From a virus: a stretch of 31,745 bases of DNA. Position numbers and translations under genes: made by a program. Below the pieces are notes generated by a model. That model saw nothing but the letters and a program-made list of their open reading frames with translations. It ran no database searches and was not told the DNA's origin. The stretch's first letter is position 1. Every line of letters starts with the position of its first letter. The stretch lies in IMG/VR virus record IMGVR_UViG_3300028392_000208, positions 1 through 31,745 of that record, one strand, 5' to 3'. Shown here piece after piece: positions 12,840 through 21,522 of the stretch.

Positions 12840-14996
12840 ATGGCGAGTGTAAAAAACTCTTTTGGGCTAAACAGTGGCTCATCTAAATCACGCCTAGTCG
12901 CTGACCTTAACGACGAGTATAAGAAACTTAATACGACTCTTAAAGAAACTGAAAAACTTTCTAAGAGTATTGCTAGCAGTTTAAAGACCTCTTCTAGCTC
13001 TAACAACTCTAACCCTATGAGTCAGATGACTCCGCCGCCAGGTCCTAGCGGCCCTAGTGGTCCTAGCGGCCCTCCGGGCCCAGGCGGCCCAGGCGGTCCA
13101 GGCGGACCTTCAAACACTAATATTAGCAGCAGCTATAATTATGGGTCTGCTTTTCGAGCTATGGCTGGAAGTGCTGTAGACGCTCTTACACAAGGTGTTG
13201 ACGCCTCAAGCTATATTACAAATGATATAGCTCGCCGTAGATTTGGTTTTTTCTCTGGGGTATATAGTAATCAAAATGACAACATAGGTACTATAGCCGG
13301 TGCCAAGGCATTTGCTACTATGTCTAGTCGTGGTACCCCTACCAGCGCTTTAGATGCAGCTAATGCTGCTATGGCTGGTAACTCTAGCGGGTTAATGAGC
13401 GGTCTTAAGAACTATAACACCATTATTAATAGCACAGCCGGTATCTCTAACGTAATGCCGGGTGTAGGTCTTGAAGGCGGCATGGGAGCCGTTTCTGCCC
13501 TTAACCAGGGCTCTAGTGTTAATAAACTTCGTATGATTGGTATTAACGTACGTGACCAAAAAGGGTTTATGCGCGATGTAGAGGACATTGCCCGTGACCT
13601 ATGGAAAACAATTAATAATACTAAATCTGGTAACGGAACAATTACCGAATCTGATTTGTCTTATTCTTTGCAGTCCGGTAACTCTCTTGCTATGCTTCTT
13701 GACCAATACTTTGGAACTGATGCCGTACTTAAACAGTCAATTATTTCTTATTTGTTTCAGTTTGCTAAGAACAATGGTGCAAAAGTTGGTGGCGGATATC
13801 AAACCACTGAAGGTAAGGCAGCCCTTCTAAAGAGCGGTGCAAACCCTGGAATTACTCAAAGCATTGGTACAAGAAATGCTATTGGTGGCTCAAACATTAA
13901 CGCCTATACTACAGGCGGTGTTTTAGGTATTCAATCTGCCAATGATACTATTAATAACTTTACTAAGATGGCTACCACACTTGCCCCTGTACTACAAGCT
14001 TTTGTGACCGCAACCACCTTTACTCAAACTCTTACGAGCGCAGGTAACGGTGCCGGCGGTATTATTACTAAAGACCTTTTAGAAGGGGCAAAGGGAGTAG
14101 CCAAAGGAACCATAGATGCTGTTGGTCCTTTTTTAAAAAACCCTGTGGTACTTGCAGTATTCGCATCTATGTGGGCAACACTTAGCGGCATATCATCTGC
14201 GCAGCAGAAACAAGATGAGTACTTAGCCGATTTAATTGGAGAAGGTAAAGCCACTCCTGATACTAAAGGTACTAACAGCTTTGGTACTAAACAAGACCAG
14301 ATACTTAGAGATAATCCAGATTTAAATGCTTATTTAGGTAACCCTACAAAATATGACCTACCAAGCAGTACCGGTGTTGCAACTCCTAAAGTTACGGTAA
14401 AAGGTAGCGGTAAGGGAGTTAAGCCGGCAGCTGGTGTAGGTATTTATAAAATGAGTGATACTTCAGCAGGATGGTCTAAAAAACTATTAGCTAAACTTGG
14501 AGCTCCTGTAAGTAACTCAAACGTGGCAGCTATTCAAGAGTGGATGCAGCACGAAAACACCGCATCTAGCGGCTATCTCGGTGAACGAAACAGCCCTCTT
14601 AATATGGGATGGGACCCTACGGGCAAGTCAGTAGGTAAAGACCAATGGGGAAGGGCTGTTTATTCTTCAGAGTCTGCTGGAATAGATGCGACAGCTATGG
14701 CATTAACCAGCACGCCTAATCAAGGATATGAGCAAATTGTTAATCTTTTAAAAAGCGGTAGAGCCAGCGAAAAGGATATTTGGTCTGCGATTTCTGGGTC
14801 TAACTGGAACGGGGATAATCACTATGGCGCTTCAGGAAGAATGTTTTATAATGGGGCACCAATAAATATTAATATTTCAAATGCTGCCAATATGGACCCT
14901 GTTGCTTTAGCTAGGGCTATTCAAGATGCTTTAGATGAAGCAGCTACACAAGCCGCAGCTAGCGGCTCATCTAACGGCTCAGGAGGAAGACGTTAA
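12840..14996 (+). CDS. Tape measure protein with collagen-like segment and lysozyme-like domain
   Basis: A 718-residue protein following the chaperone, as expected for a tape measure. The N-terminus has a coiled-coil-like helix (NDEYKKLNTTLKETEKLSKS), then at about residues 67-92 a Gly-Pro-rich collagen-like run (GPSGPSGPSGPPGPG...). The middle is Ala/Gly/Ser-rich with hydrophobic stretches (VLQAFVTATTFTQTL; PVVLAVFASMWATLSG) that could be membrane-penetrating. Residues about 545-665 look like a lysozyme-like fold (WSKKLLAKLGAP, NVAAIQEWMQHENT, NSPLNMGW, GIDATAMALTSTPNQGYEQI, WSAISGSNWNGD), a layout common in actinophage peptidoglycan hydrolases. The Glu in EWMQHENT is the candidate catalytic acid. 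The end is disordered. It is short for a myovirus tape measure, which predicts a short tail. Confidence 0.85.
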   Translation: MASVKNSFGLNSGSSKSRLVADLNDEYKKLNTTLKETEKLSKSIASSLKTSSSSNNSNPMSQMTPPPGPSGPSGPSGPPGPGGPGGPGGPSNTNISSSYNYGSAFRAMAGSAVDALTQGVDASSYITNDIARRRFGFFSGVYSNQNDNIGTIAGAKAFATMSSRGTPTSALDAANAAMAGNSSGLMSGLKNYNTIINSTAGISNVMPGVGLEGGMGAVSALNQGSSVNKLRMIGINVRDQKGFMRDVEDIARDLWKTINNTKSGNGTITESDLSYSLQSGNSLAMLLDQYFGTDAVLKQSIISYLFQFAKNNGAKVGGGYQTTEGKAALLKSGANPGITQSIGTRNAIGGSNINAYTTGGVLGIQSANDTINNFTKMATTLAPVLQAFVTATTFTQTLTSAGNGAGGIITKDLLEGAKGVAKGTIDAVGPFLKNPVVLAVFASMWATLSGISSAQQKQDEYLADLIGEGKATPDTKGTNSFGTKQDQILRDNPDLNAYLGNPTKYDLPSSTGVATPKVTVKGSGKGVKPAAGVGIYKMSDTSAGWSKKLLAKLGAPVSNSNVAAIQEWMQHENTASSGYLGERNSPLNMGWDPTGKSVGKDQWGRAVYSSESAGIDATAMALTSTPNQGYEQIVNLLKSGRASEKDIWSAISGSNWNGDNHYGASGRMFYNGAPININISNAANMDPVALARAIQDALDEAATQAAASGSSNGSGGRR

Positions 14997-16339
14997 TGTC
15001 TGGAAATACTAGTAGTTCAGCAAGTGCGAGGTCAATGGGGTATGTATCTCCGGCCAGTGCTGATGGAGTTAATGCCGCTCCTACCGTAGTTAATGTTTAT
15101 GTAGACAGTGCTTCATACGCCGCAGGAGATACCTCTACTACGCAGCCAGCGGCTATTAACTATGAGGTTAGTCCTGGAATTACCACGTCTGTAAAGAAGT
15201 CCTATAAGTATGTACCGACTGTACCAAACGCTTCTGGCAAATTCTTTTTCGATTCGGTAACTCCTACGTTATCTACCAAAAGCGGTACCTCATATCAAAC
15301 TATCGGGTCTCCAATTAAACTTACTAAAGGAACAGACTCTCTTACTCCAGCAATTGCTTATGGAGATATTGCAAAAACAGTTCCTAAGTTTAATCAAAAA
15401 GCTAACGCTACTTCTGATAATAAATTTAATGTTAAAGTACCTGCGGCTCCGGCAAATCCCGGAGAGTATCAATGGAATTTACCTCCTCATAAATGGAGTA
15501 TGCCGCGCACCCCGCATAGTGACCCTCACAATATGCCTCCTGAAAATCGCAAGCCTACGTCTGATGACCGCTACCGTAGAGGCCGTATTTGGTGGAAAGC
15601 TAGCGATACTTCTTTAAGCACAACTGACGGTAATGGAAAAACTACAAAAATAGATAATTCTGACCGCAAGTATGGTTTTCAATTCCTATGGAACCCTACT
15701 TCTTTTGGAACTAGCGTTTCGGTCCAAATGGATGCTACCCCAAATGTGAACGACCGTTTTCTAAGTACAGTAGGAGCCTTTCCGGCTACTGAAAGCATTT
15801 CTTTTACTATTGAAATTAACCGCATAAATGACTTTGCGCACGCTAACGCTGTCTTTAAGCGCCCTAATAATATAGGTAGTTCTTTAGGAAATGCGGGTAC
15901 AAATAGCTTTATAACTACAACCGATGTTGCTCCATTTGTCCCTTACTACTCAAATAATGGAAGCTTTACTGCATCGTTGCTTAAAAATGGCCGTTTAAAG
16001 AGCGTAGAGCAAAAACTTGTAGATTTATTCCAAAGAGGAACATTGGCAGACATTGAATATTTATACACTGCTATCAACGGTCCTGGTCCTGGAAGTACTG
16101 CAGCTGGCGGAGACTACTGGAAAAATGGTCGTGGTATAATTACTGCAGACATCGGTTTCTTAATGCCAACGCTTTTAAATATTGATATTGGTCCATTGTC
16201 ATACCTTGGTTATGTTACAAGTATGTCAGTAAATCACTTAATGTTTACGCAGGATATGATTCCTGTTCAAAGCACTGTTCAAGTTTCATTTAATCTACTG
16301 GCTACTGCTGGTCTTGCTACAACTACGATTGGAGGATAA
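14996..16339 (+). CDS. Baseplate adaptor/CIS tube-like protein
   Basis: A 447-residue protein between tape measure and LysM-like gene. The first 200 residues are low-complexity, rich in Ser, Pro and Asn (SPASADGVNAAPTVVNV; NLPPHKWSMPRTPHSDPHNM). From about 225 a folded domain begins with YGFQFLWNPTSFGTSVSVQM and runs through FSATESISFTIEINRIND-like strands to GPLSYLGYVTSMSVNHLMF. The FQF.wNP.S pattern resembles the protein that links the tube to the hub in phages and contractile injection systems (CIS tube family). The start overlaps the previous stop behind an AGGAGG site. The family call is by pattern and order. The long disordered N-terminus is unusual and could thread into the hub or tail. 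Confidence 0.6.
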   Translation: MSGNTSSSASARSMGYVSPASADGVNAAPTVVNVYVDSASYAAGDTSTTQPAAINYEVSPGITTSVKKSYKYVPTVPNASGKFFFDSVTPTLSTKSGTSYQTIGSPIKLTKGTDSLTPAIAYGDIAKTVPKFNQKANATSDNKFNVKVPAAPANPGEYQWNLPPHKWSMPRTPHSDPHNMPPENRKPTSDDRYRRGRIWWKASDTSLSTTDGNGKTTKIDNSDRKYGFQFLWNPTSFGTSVSVQMDATPNVNDRFLSTVGAFPATESISFTIEINRINDFAHANAVFKRPNNIGSSLGNAGTNSFITTTDVAPFVPYYSNNGSFTASLLKNGRLKSVEQKLVDLFQRGTLADIEYLYTAINGPGPGSTAAGGDYWKNGRGIITADIGFLMPTLLNIDIGPLSYLGYVTSMSVNHLMFTQDMIPVQSTVQVSFNLLATAGLATTTIGG

Positions 16340-16341
16340 TA

Positions 16342-16626
16342 ATGGCTGCGCCCTCAAATGACTCAAGATATTATGACTCTACTGTAGACTACTTTACTAC
16401 AAAACCTAATGGGGAAAATGCTCCGGTGATGTTCTATGACTTTAGCGATTTTGGAACGTTAAACTATGTGGACTACACATGGCAAAACGGCGACCGGTTA
16501 GATAACCTGGCCACTAAATTCTTTTTGTTTCCTACTAGATGGTGGATTATTGCAGAATTTAATCCTAAAATTTCAGACTGGCTAAATGTACCTGCCGGAA
16601 CAAATGTAAGGATTCCGCGTGTCTAA
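16342..16626 (+). CDS. LysM-like baseplate protein (gp53-type)
   Basis: A 94-residue protein. Residues about 45-94 (YTWQNGDRLDNLATKFFLFPTRWWIIAEFNP...VPAGTNVRIPRV) follow the LysM plan: a strand, a GD.LD.LA.K helix, W.iI.e.NP, and a final strand with P.G..vriP. Such small proteins (gpX-like or gp53-like) join the hub to the wedges or tube. It is placed, as in many myoviruses, just before the gpD-like hub. The stop is overlapped by the next GTG start. Confidence in a LysM-like fold is high, in an exact T4 counterpart lower. Confidence 0.8.
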   Translation: MAAPSNDSRYYDSTVDYFTTKPNGENAPVMFYDFSDFGTLNYVDYTWQNGDRLDNLATKFFLFPTRWWIIAEFNPKISDWLNVPAGTNVRIPRV

Positions 16627-17935
16627 TTACGTTACAGTTACTTTTCCTACTAGTGCTATACAACCAAAAAAAGTGTATAGAGTAAAGCTTACTCAAGAAA
16701 TTTTTGCGCATGACTACGCGTCAATAGAGCTTAGAGACTGGAACGTAGACCCGCTAAATATTAAACCGGGTTCTCTAATGGTGCTTACTATTAAAGGCAA
16801 AGATCACCACGGGTATGTGCATGACCTGCAAGGTAACCAATCTGCTACAAAAAGTTTTACTAAAGTAGGGTTTATTGGCGCATCCTATGTAATGAAACAG
16901 GCTAGTCAAAAAATTTATCGCAATATGTCTGCTGACCAAATAGTTGCTGAAATTGCTAAGAAATATAATTTTGCTTATAAAGTTACCCCACATCCTCGTA
17001 TCTACCCCCAGGTAGCTCAAGCTGGTATGACTGACTGGGAGCTAATGGTAAGATTAGCTAAACAGTCCGGTTACTTCCTACGGGCTGAAAATACTGAAAT
17101 TTACTTTCAGCCTTTGACTGAGGACTTTACCAATCTTATTACAGAAGCCGTAACTTTTACAAAAGCTGATGGTGGATTTAAGCCTACTAACCCTATTTAT
17201 GGATTTAAACCTACTATTAGTGAAACTTTAAGACATTTTGGGTTTAAAAAAGCCGCTACCTCAGTAGCCGGTGTGGACCCTGTTACAGGGCAAACATTTA
17301 AAGTTACTACACAAACTTCATTTAACCCTAGCCGTCAGTTTTCTAATCAAGAGTTCTTTGATGACCACGCTACGGACGCGGTGGCTAATGACTATCAAAC
17401 TGCTACTCAATTAGCTCAAGCTTCAGATGAGTACAGCAGATTTCCTTATGCGGCTAAAGTAGAGACAATCGGCGTATCCTCTATGCGCCCTTGCTTGCCT
17501 GTTTATCTTAAAAATGTTGGGGCAGAATATTCTGGTTATTGGACAGTATTAAGTATTTCTCACGAAGTAGTAGAAGATAACTTAAATCAACAAATCTATA
17601 CGTGTGAGTTAACTGTGGCGTCTGACTCTTTGGGTAGAGCAGCTGACACTAGATTACCTGAAGTTCCTTCTACCAACCCAACAAGACGACTTATTCCTAA
17701 CCAAAAAAATACTAACGTTAAACCTAAGTCAATCATAAATCTTCCTGCAGTTACTACAAAGAGGTATCAACAAACTGAGTTGGTTACTCGTATTAACCGT
17801 ACTGCACAAACAGGGCCGTTCGTCGCAACCTCCCGCTGGGGCTCTACTCATCGTGATTTAAATTATAAAATAGTAGATGAACGTATGCCGGAAGCAGTAT
17901 GGGCAAAGTTGAGGTCAAATGCAAACGGACGTTAA
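16619..17935 (+). CDS. Baseplate hub protein, late-control gpD-like
   Basis: A 438-residue protein. It starts at GTG, 8 bases inside the LysM-like gene. The first 90 residues form the hub entry domain (VYRVKLTQEIFAHDYASIEL, then IKPGSLMVLTIKGKDHHGYVH). The next part (YRNMSADQIVAEIAKKYNFAY, MTDWELMVRLAKQSGYFLRAE) is the classic gpD middle with the 'tdwe...rlA...Gy.l' motif. Later strands include YSRFPYAAKVETIGVSSMRP and GYWTVLSISHEV. This trimeric hub surrounds the spike and joins the tube to the baseplate. The final 70 residues are basic and probably disordered. The order (LysM-like, gpD-like, spike, gp25-like) is canonical. Confidence 0.85.
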   Translation: MSNYVTVTFPTSAIQPKKVYRVKLTQEIFAHDYASIELRDWNVDPLNIKPGSLMVLTIKGKDHHGYVHDLQGNQSATKSFTKVGFIGASYVMKQASQKIYRNMSADQIVAEIAKKYNFAYKVTPHPRIYPQVAQAGMTDWELMVRLAKQSGYFLRAENTEIYFQPLTEDFTNLITEAVTFTKADGGFKPTNPIYGFKPTISETLRHFGFKKAATSVAGVDPVTGQTFKVTTQTSFNPSRQFSNQEFFDDHATDAVANDYQTATQLAQASDEYSRFPYAAKVETIGVSSMRPCLPVYLKNVGAEYSGYWTVLSISHEVVEDNLNQQIYTCELTVASDSLGRAADTRLPEVPSTNPTRRLIPNQKNTNVKPKSIINLPAVTTKRYQQTELVTRINRTAQTGPFVATSRWGSTHRDLNYKIVDERMPEAVWAKLRSNANGR

Positions 17936-18647
17936 ATACCAGGGAATTTATAGAGGAATTGTAGTTAGCAATAACGATCCTAATGGGCTTGGTCGCGTAA
18001 CTTTAATGGTGCCTCAAGTTTTGGGTATGGAAGTAACTAACTGGGCTTATCCTGTTGCAGGCATTGTTAAAAATAAAAAAACTCCTTATGGCTCTTGGAT
18101 TAGCACAATCACGCAAACAACAGCGGATAGCGCTGTAAATAATGTAATTGCTTTGGATACTGTAGAAGGAAGCTATGGTATAGATTTAATCAACCCTAGT
18201 ACTACGACCCCGGCCACTTCTGCAATTAAGTTTAGCTATGCTGGCACGTACAATATTCAGATATCTGCTCAGTTATACACCACTATCGGTGGAAATGGTT
18301 TTTTAAACGCGGATATGTGGATGAGACAGAATGGTGTAGATGTGCCAAATTCTGCGGGTTCTATATCTGTCGGTTCTAAAAACCCTTATACAGTTGCTAG
18401 CTGGAATTACATAATAGATATTTCTGCTGGTGATACTTTGCAGTGGATTTGGCACGTAAATACCTCTACGTCTACTTCTTTACTTGCTACTGCTGCGCAA
18501 GCGGGTCCTCCTGCTCAGCCTGAAACTCCTTCATTTACCGTGTCTGCTACGCATGTGAGTGGCCTTTTGCCTAATTCTGATGACCCTTGCTGGGTTATGT
18601 TTGAAGGCGGAGACCCAAATTATCCACTATGGTTAGGAACATTCTAA
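17919..18647 (+). CDS. Baseplate spike (gp5/gpV-like OB fold) with inserted jelly-roll domain
   Basis: A 242-residue protein. Residues 1-50 start an OB fold (YQGIYRGIVVSNNDPNGLGRV; VPQVLGMEVTNWAYPVAG), the standard start of spike proteins. The fold closes only at the C-terminus (DDPCWVMFEGGDPNYPLWLGTF, residues 219-242). Between them lie about 145 residues of another beta sandwich (GTYNIQISAQLYTTIGGNGF; DMWMRQNGVDVPNS; WNYIIDISAGDTLQWIW), similar to C1q/TNF-like domains of fibre tips. The inserted domain therefore sits on the side of the central spike. The gene starts 17 bases inside the hub gene. No long beta-helix spike follows, so another protein may provide the tip. Confidence 0.75.
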   Translation: MQTDVKYQGIYRGIVVSNNDPNGLGRVTLMVPQVLGMEVTNWAYPVAGIVKNKKTPYGSWISTITQTTADSAVNNVIALDTVEGSYGIDLINPSTTTPATSAIKFSYAGTYNIQISAQLYTTIGGNGFLNADMWMRQNGVDVPNSAGSISVGSKNPYTVASWNYIIDISAGDTLQWIWHVNTSTSTSLLATAAQAGPPAQPETPSFTVSATHVSGLLPNSDDPCWVMFEGGDPNYPLWLGTF

Positions 18648-19075
18648 TGTCTATTAAAATACTAAATTACCCATTTTCTTTTAGTAAAAATATAGCTGGT
18701 ACTAATATAACTTCAACTGCAGCCACTACTGATTTTAAAAAAATTTGGCAGCAAAGGGTGCTATTGGTACTTGGAACTAGGCCGGGAGAGCGCTTGATGC
18801 GCCCCGACTTTGGGTCTAATTTGCATACTGTTGTATTTGAACCAGAGTCTACTGCAGGTCAAATAGCTAAAGACAGTATTACTCAAGCATTCACTGCTTG
18901 GTTGCCTAGCTTAGAATTGCGCCAAATTTCACCAAAATTTGACCCTACTACCGGTACTTTAACCGTAAGTATTACCTATGGACTGCCCAATGGAGAGGCA
19001 GATAGTGTTACAATTAATACTGGAATATTCAACCGTTCTGGTGACTTGCTTCAGGAGATAAATAATGGCTATTAA
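18647..19075 (+). CDS. gp25-like baseplate wedge protein
   Basis: I choose ATG 18647 (142 residues) over an ATG 18 bases upstream. It overlaps the previous stop (TAATG) and has a TAGGA site at a proper distance. The family's core is plain: FKKIWQQRVLLVLGTRPGERLMRPDFGSNLH, then VFEPEST and helix AKDSITQAFTAWLPSLELRQI, then strands LTVSITYGLPNG. The TRPGER.MRP.FGS.LH motif is diagnostic of the T4 gp25/GPW family, which nucleates the baseplate wedge and touches the sheath base. Catalytic activity is not expected from current family knowledge. It lies directly before the J-like protein, as usual. Confidence 0.92.
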   Translation: MSIKILNYPFSFSKNIAGTNITSTAATTDFKKIWQQRVLLVLGTRPGERLMRPDFGSNLHTVVFEPESTAGQIAKDSITQAFTAWLPSLELRQISPKFDPTTGTLTVSITYGLPNGEADSVTINTGIFNRSGDLLQEINNGY

Positions 19076-21509
19076 TACTAGCGTTACTAAAAACTATATT
19101 CCGCAAATTGACTACGTCTCACGTGACTATACAGCAATTCTAGCGGACTTGACCGCTATTGCTAAGCAGTTTAACCCTACATGGGCAGTAAGCGACCCTA
19201 CTGACATTGGTGTTGCTCTTCTTGAAACGTTTGCTTATTTAGGTGACATCCTCAGTTTTTACACAGACCGCATGGCTTCTGAAGGCTTCCTAGGAACAGC
19301 TAGCCAACGCTCTAGCGTTCTACAAATTGCATCTATGCTTGGCTACACGCCTACACCAAGTAGTGCTGCCACAGTATCGTTATCTATTAAAAATAATAAC
19401 ACTAGTGGAACTTTATCAATTCCAGCCGGTACTCAGGTAGCATCTACAACTATAGTTAATGGACAAAATACTCAAGTAATTTTTGAACTTGACAACGCTG
19501 TTTCTGTAGGCTTTGGTAATACCGTCAGCACTACTGCTACGCAAGGAGTGACAACTACTGATGAGCCTTTAGGCACATCTAATGGAACTCCAAGTCAGGT
19601 ATTTAAAATTTCTCAAGCCGGAGTTATTATTAATAGCACTGGTAGTAACATCACAGTAAAGGTTGGCGGGCTTCAATATTCTTACAGCTCATCCCTAGTA
19701 GATAATAACCCATATGATTCAGTATTTACTACTACTATGGACGCAGACGGGTATACCTATATTGTATTTGGTGATGGTGTAGGCGGTCGTATTCCACCAG
19801 CCACTTATGATGTTAAAGTAACTTACCGTGTGGGCGTAGGGTCCGCTGGAAATATTGCTTTAAATTCTTTGTCGCAAAATACACTTACCGGTAGTTACAA
19901 CGTAACTATTACTCAACTTAGCATTGGTACTGGCGGTGCTGATCTTGAATCTACGGACTCTATCAGAATTAACGCTCCTAGAGCTTTGCGTACATTGCGC
20001 CGCGCAGTATCTTTAAAAGACTACGCTTACTTAGCTCTTCAAGTATCTGGAATTTCTAAGGCTAACGCTGACGCGGCCGTGTGGTCAAATGTTAACTTGT
20101 ATATTGCCCCGTTTAGCAGTAGTGCTGTTAATACGTATGGGCCGTTTACAAACATTACATCTATTGGTACATCTACCAGTATTGGTACGCAAACTCCTAC
20201 GGGCACAACTAACATAACTATTACAACAGGGTCTTCACTCGGTGCGGCTGTTGGACAGTCAGTTACTATCTCTGGCGTTACTCCTTCGGGCTATAACGGT
20301 ACATGGACTGTACAGGCTGGGTCAACTGGGACGACTTTGATTGTTAACATTGGTTCTAATCCAGGCGCAATTACTACAGCCGGTTCTGTAGCTTTACCGT
20401 CCGGATATCTTAGATATACAATAGCCACTACTGGCCTTGTAGCTAATCAAAGTTATGTAACTATTACAGGGTGTACTTTCCCTACGTATGACGTAGTAAC
20501 TCCTACACTAGTAAGTTACGTAGATAGTACAGTATTTACTATTCCAACTACCCTTACAATTTTCCCAGGTGTTGTTTCTATACCTGCAATAAGCCCAGGA
20601 CCTAATGCTGTTGTTAATGCCACAGGCGGAAACACTGCTGCGTTTGACACCCTTAAATCAACTGTGGTTAATTATTTTACAGATAAAGTTGCACCTAACG
20701 TTAGCTTAAATGTTCAGCCTCCTGTTTATGTCCCTGTAAACCTGAACATGACCTTGCATGTGCTACCTCAGTACACGCAGTCTGCCGTGGTAACTCAAGT
20801 TCAAAATGCCTTATCTAATTTAGTTTCTTATAATAACTCGTTCTTTGCTGATAGAATTCCTCCTCATTTTATTCTAAATGCTATTACAAATATTGACGGT
20901 GTTGATTACGCTACAGTAGACCACCTACGTAGAGTCGCTAACGAACAAAGATATTGGACTTACTATTACACAAGAACTGCTACTACTGCTACATTAACTT
21001 TTCCTAATGCTCATAGCATTACTGCTGGACAAGTGGTTACTATAAATGGTGTCGCGGCTTTTGATGGAACTTATGCAGTTAACTCTGTCACTAGCACTTC
21101 AATTACAGTTACAGTACCTACTGGAACTGCCACCCCTACAGGATTAAGCACCACATCTAGCTCTCCTTCAGGAGCAAATACTATTAACATCACTACTCCT
21201 GCAGCTAAGGGAATTGTGGTGGGCATGTATGTTACTGGAACCAACGTGCCGTCTGAATCCTATAATCCAGCTATGGTTACGGCGGTAAACGCAAACTCAA
21301 TTACTATTTCAGTGCTGATTACTACCACTATTACAAATGCTACGGCCCTGTCATTTAGCTGGCCACCCACTACTTATGCAAACTTAGTTTCAGTAACTGC
21401 AGTGGACTCTGTTATTTCAAACGGTATTACTACATACGGTATTGTATGTGCAGCTAACGAAATTCCTACTAAAGGAACATTTACTATTGCCGCTACTGGC
21501 GGAATTTAA
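19065..21509 (+). CDS. Baseplate J-like protein with inserted repeat modules
   Basis: An 814-residue protein; the family commonly has 300-600. The N-terminus (YIPQIDYVSRDYTAILADLT; PTDIGVALLETFAYLGDILSFYTDRMASE) is the classic start of gpJ/gp6 wedge proteins. The next part (IPAGTQVASTTIVNGQ; TTMDADGYTYIVFGDGVGGRIP) and RAVSLKDYAYLALQVSGISKANA also fit. A second core segment reappears at about residues 560-640 (VPVNLNMTLHVLPQYTQSAV; PPHFILNAITNIDGVDYATV). Two inserts, about 384-442 and 639-766, have the VGQ.V.I.G and GM.VTG forms seen in the sheath and the gpI-like gene. The AGGAG site precedes the start, which lies inside the gp25-like gene. Confidence 0.88.
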   Translation: MAINTSVTKNYIPQIDYVSRDYTAILADLTAIAKQFNPTWAVSDPTDIGVALLETFAYLGDILSFYTDRMASEGFLGTASQRSSVLQIASMLGYTPTPSSAATVSLSIKNNNTSGTLSIPAGTQVASTTIVNGQNTQVIFELDNAVSVGFGNTVSTTATQGVTTTDEPLGTSNGTPSQVFKISQAGVIINSTGSNITVKVGGLQYSYSSSLVDNNPYDSVFTTTMDADGYTYIVFGDGVGGRIPPATYDVKVTYRVGVGSAGNIALNSLSQNTLTGSYNVTITQLSIGTGGADLESTDSIRINAPRALRTLRRAVSLKDYAYLALQVSGISKANADAAVWSNVNLYIAPFSSSAVNTYGPFTNITSIGTSTSIGTQTPTGTTNITITTGSSLGAAVGQSVTISGVTPSGYNGTWTVQAGSTGTTLIVNIGSNPGAITTAGSVALPSGYLRYTIATTGLVANQSYVTITGCTFPTYDVVTPTLVSYVDSTVFTIPTTLTIFPGVVSIPAISPGPNAVVNATGGNTAAFDTLKSTVVNYFTDKVAPNVSLNVQPPVYVPVNLNMTLHVLPQYTQSAVVTQVQNALSNLVSYNNSFFADRIPPHFILNAITNIDGVDYATVDHLRRVANEQRYWTYYYTRTATTATLTFPNAHSITAGQVVTINGVAAFDGTYAVNSVTSTSITVTVPTGTATPTGLSTTSSSPSGANTINITTPAAKGIVVGMYVTGTNVPSESYNPAMVTAVNANSITISVLITTTITNATALSFSWPPTTYANLVSVTAVDSVISNGITTYGIVCAANEIPTKGTFTIAATGGI
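20215..20395 (+). repeat. Module B in the baseplate J-like gene, first copy
   Basis: GAAVGQSVTISGVTPSGYNG, then TWTVQAGSTGTTLIVNI. Same order as the sheath module B: VGQ.V.ISGV, a tyrosine-Gly turn, a TV strand and a T.L.V strand. Confidence 0.65.
20980..21365 (+). repeat. Module B then module A in the baseplate J-like gene
   Basis: A module B (HSITAGQVVTINGVAAFDGT, YAVNSVTSTSITV) is followed at once by a module A (SGANTINITTPAAKGIVVGM, YVTGTNVP...TAVNANSITI, NATALSFSW). The tandem arrangement shows the modules can combine freely. Confidence 0.65.
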
Positions 21510-21522
21510 GGAGAATAAATAA

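Noticed and set aside
18629-18646. Earlier ATG for the gp25-like gene
   Set aside because: The later ATG overlaps the previous stop and has the better ribosome site.
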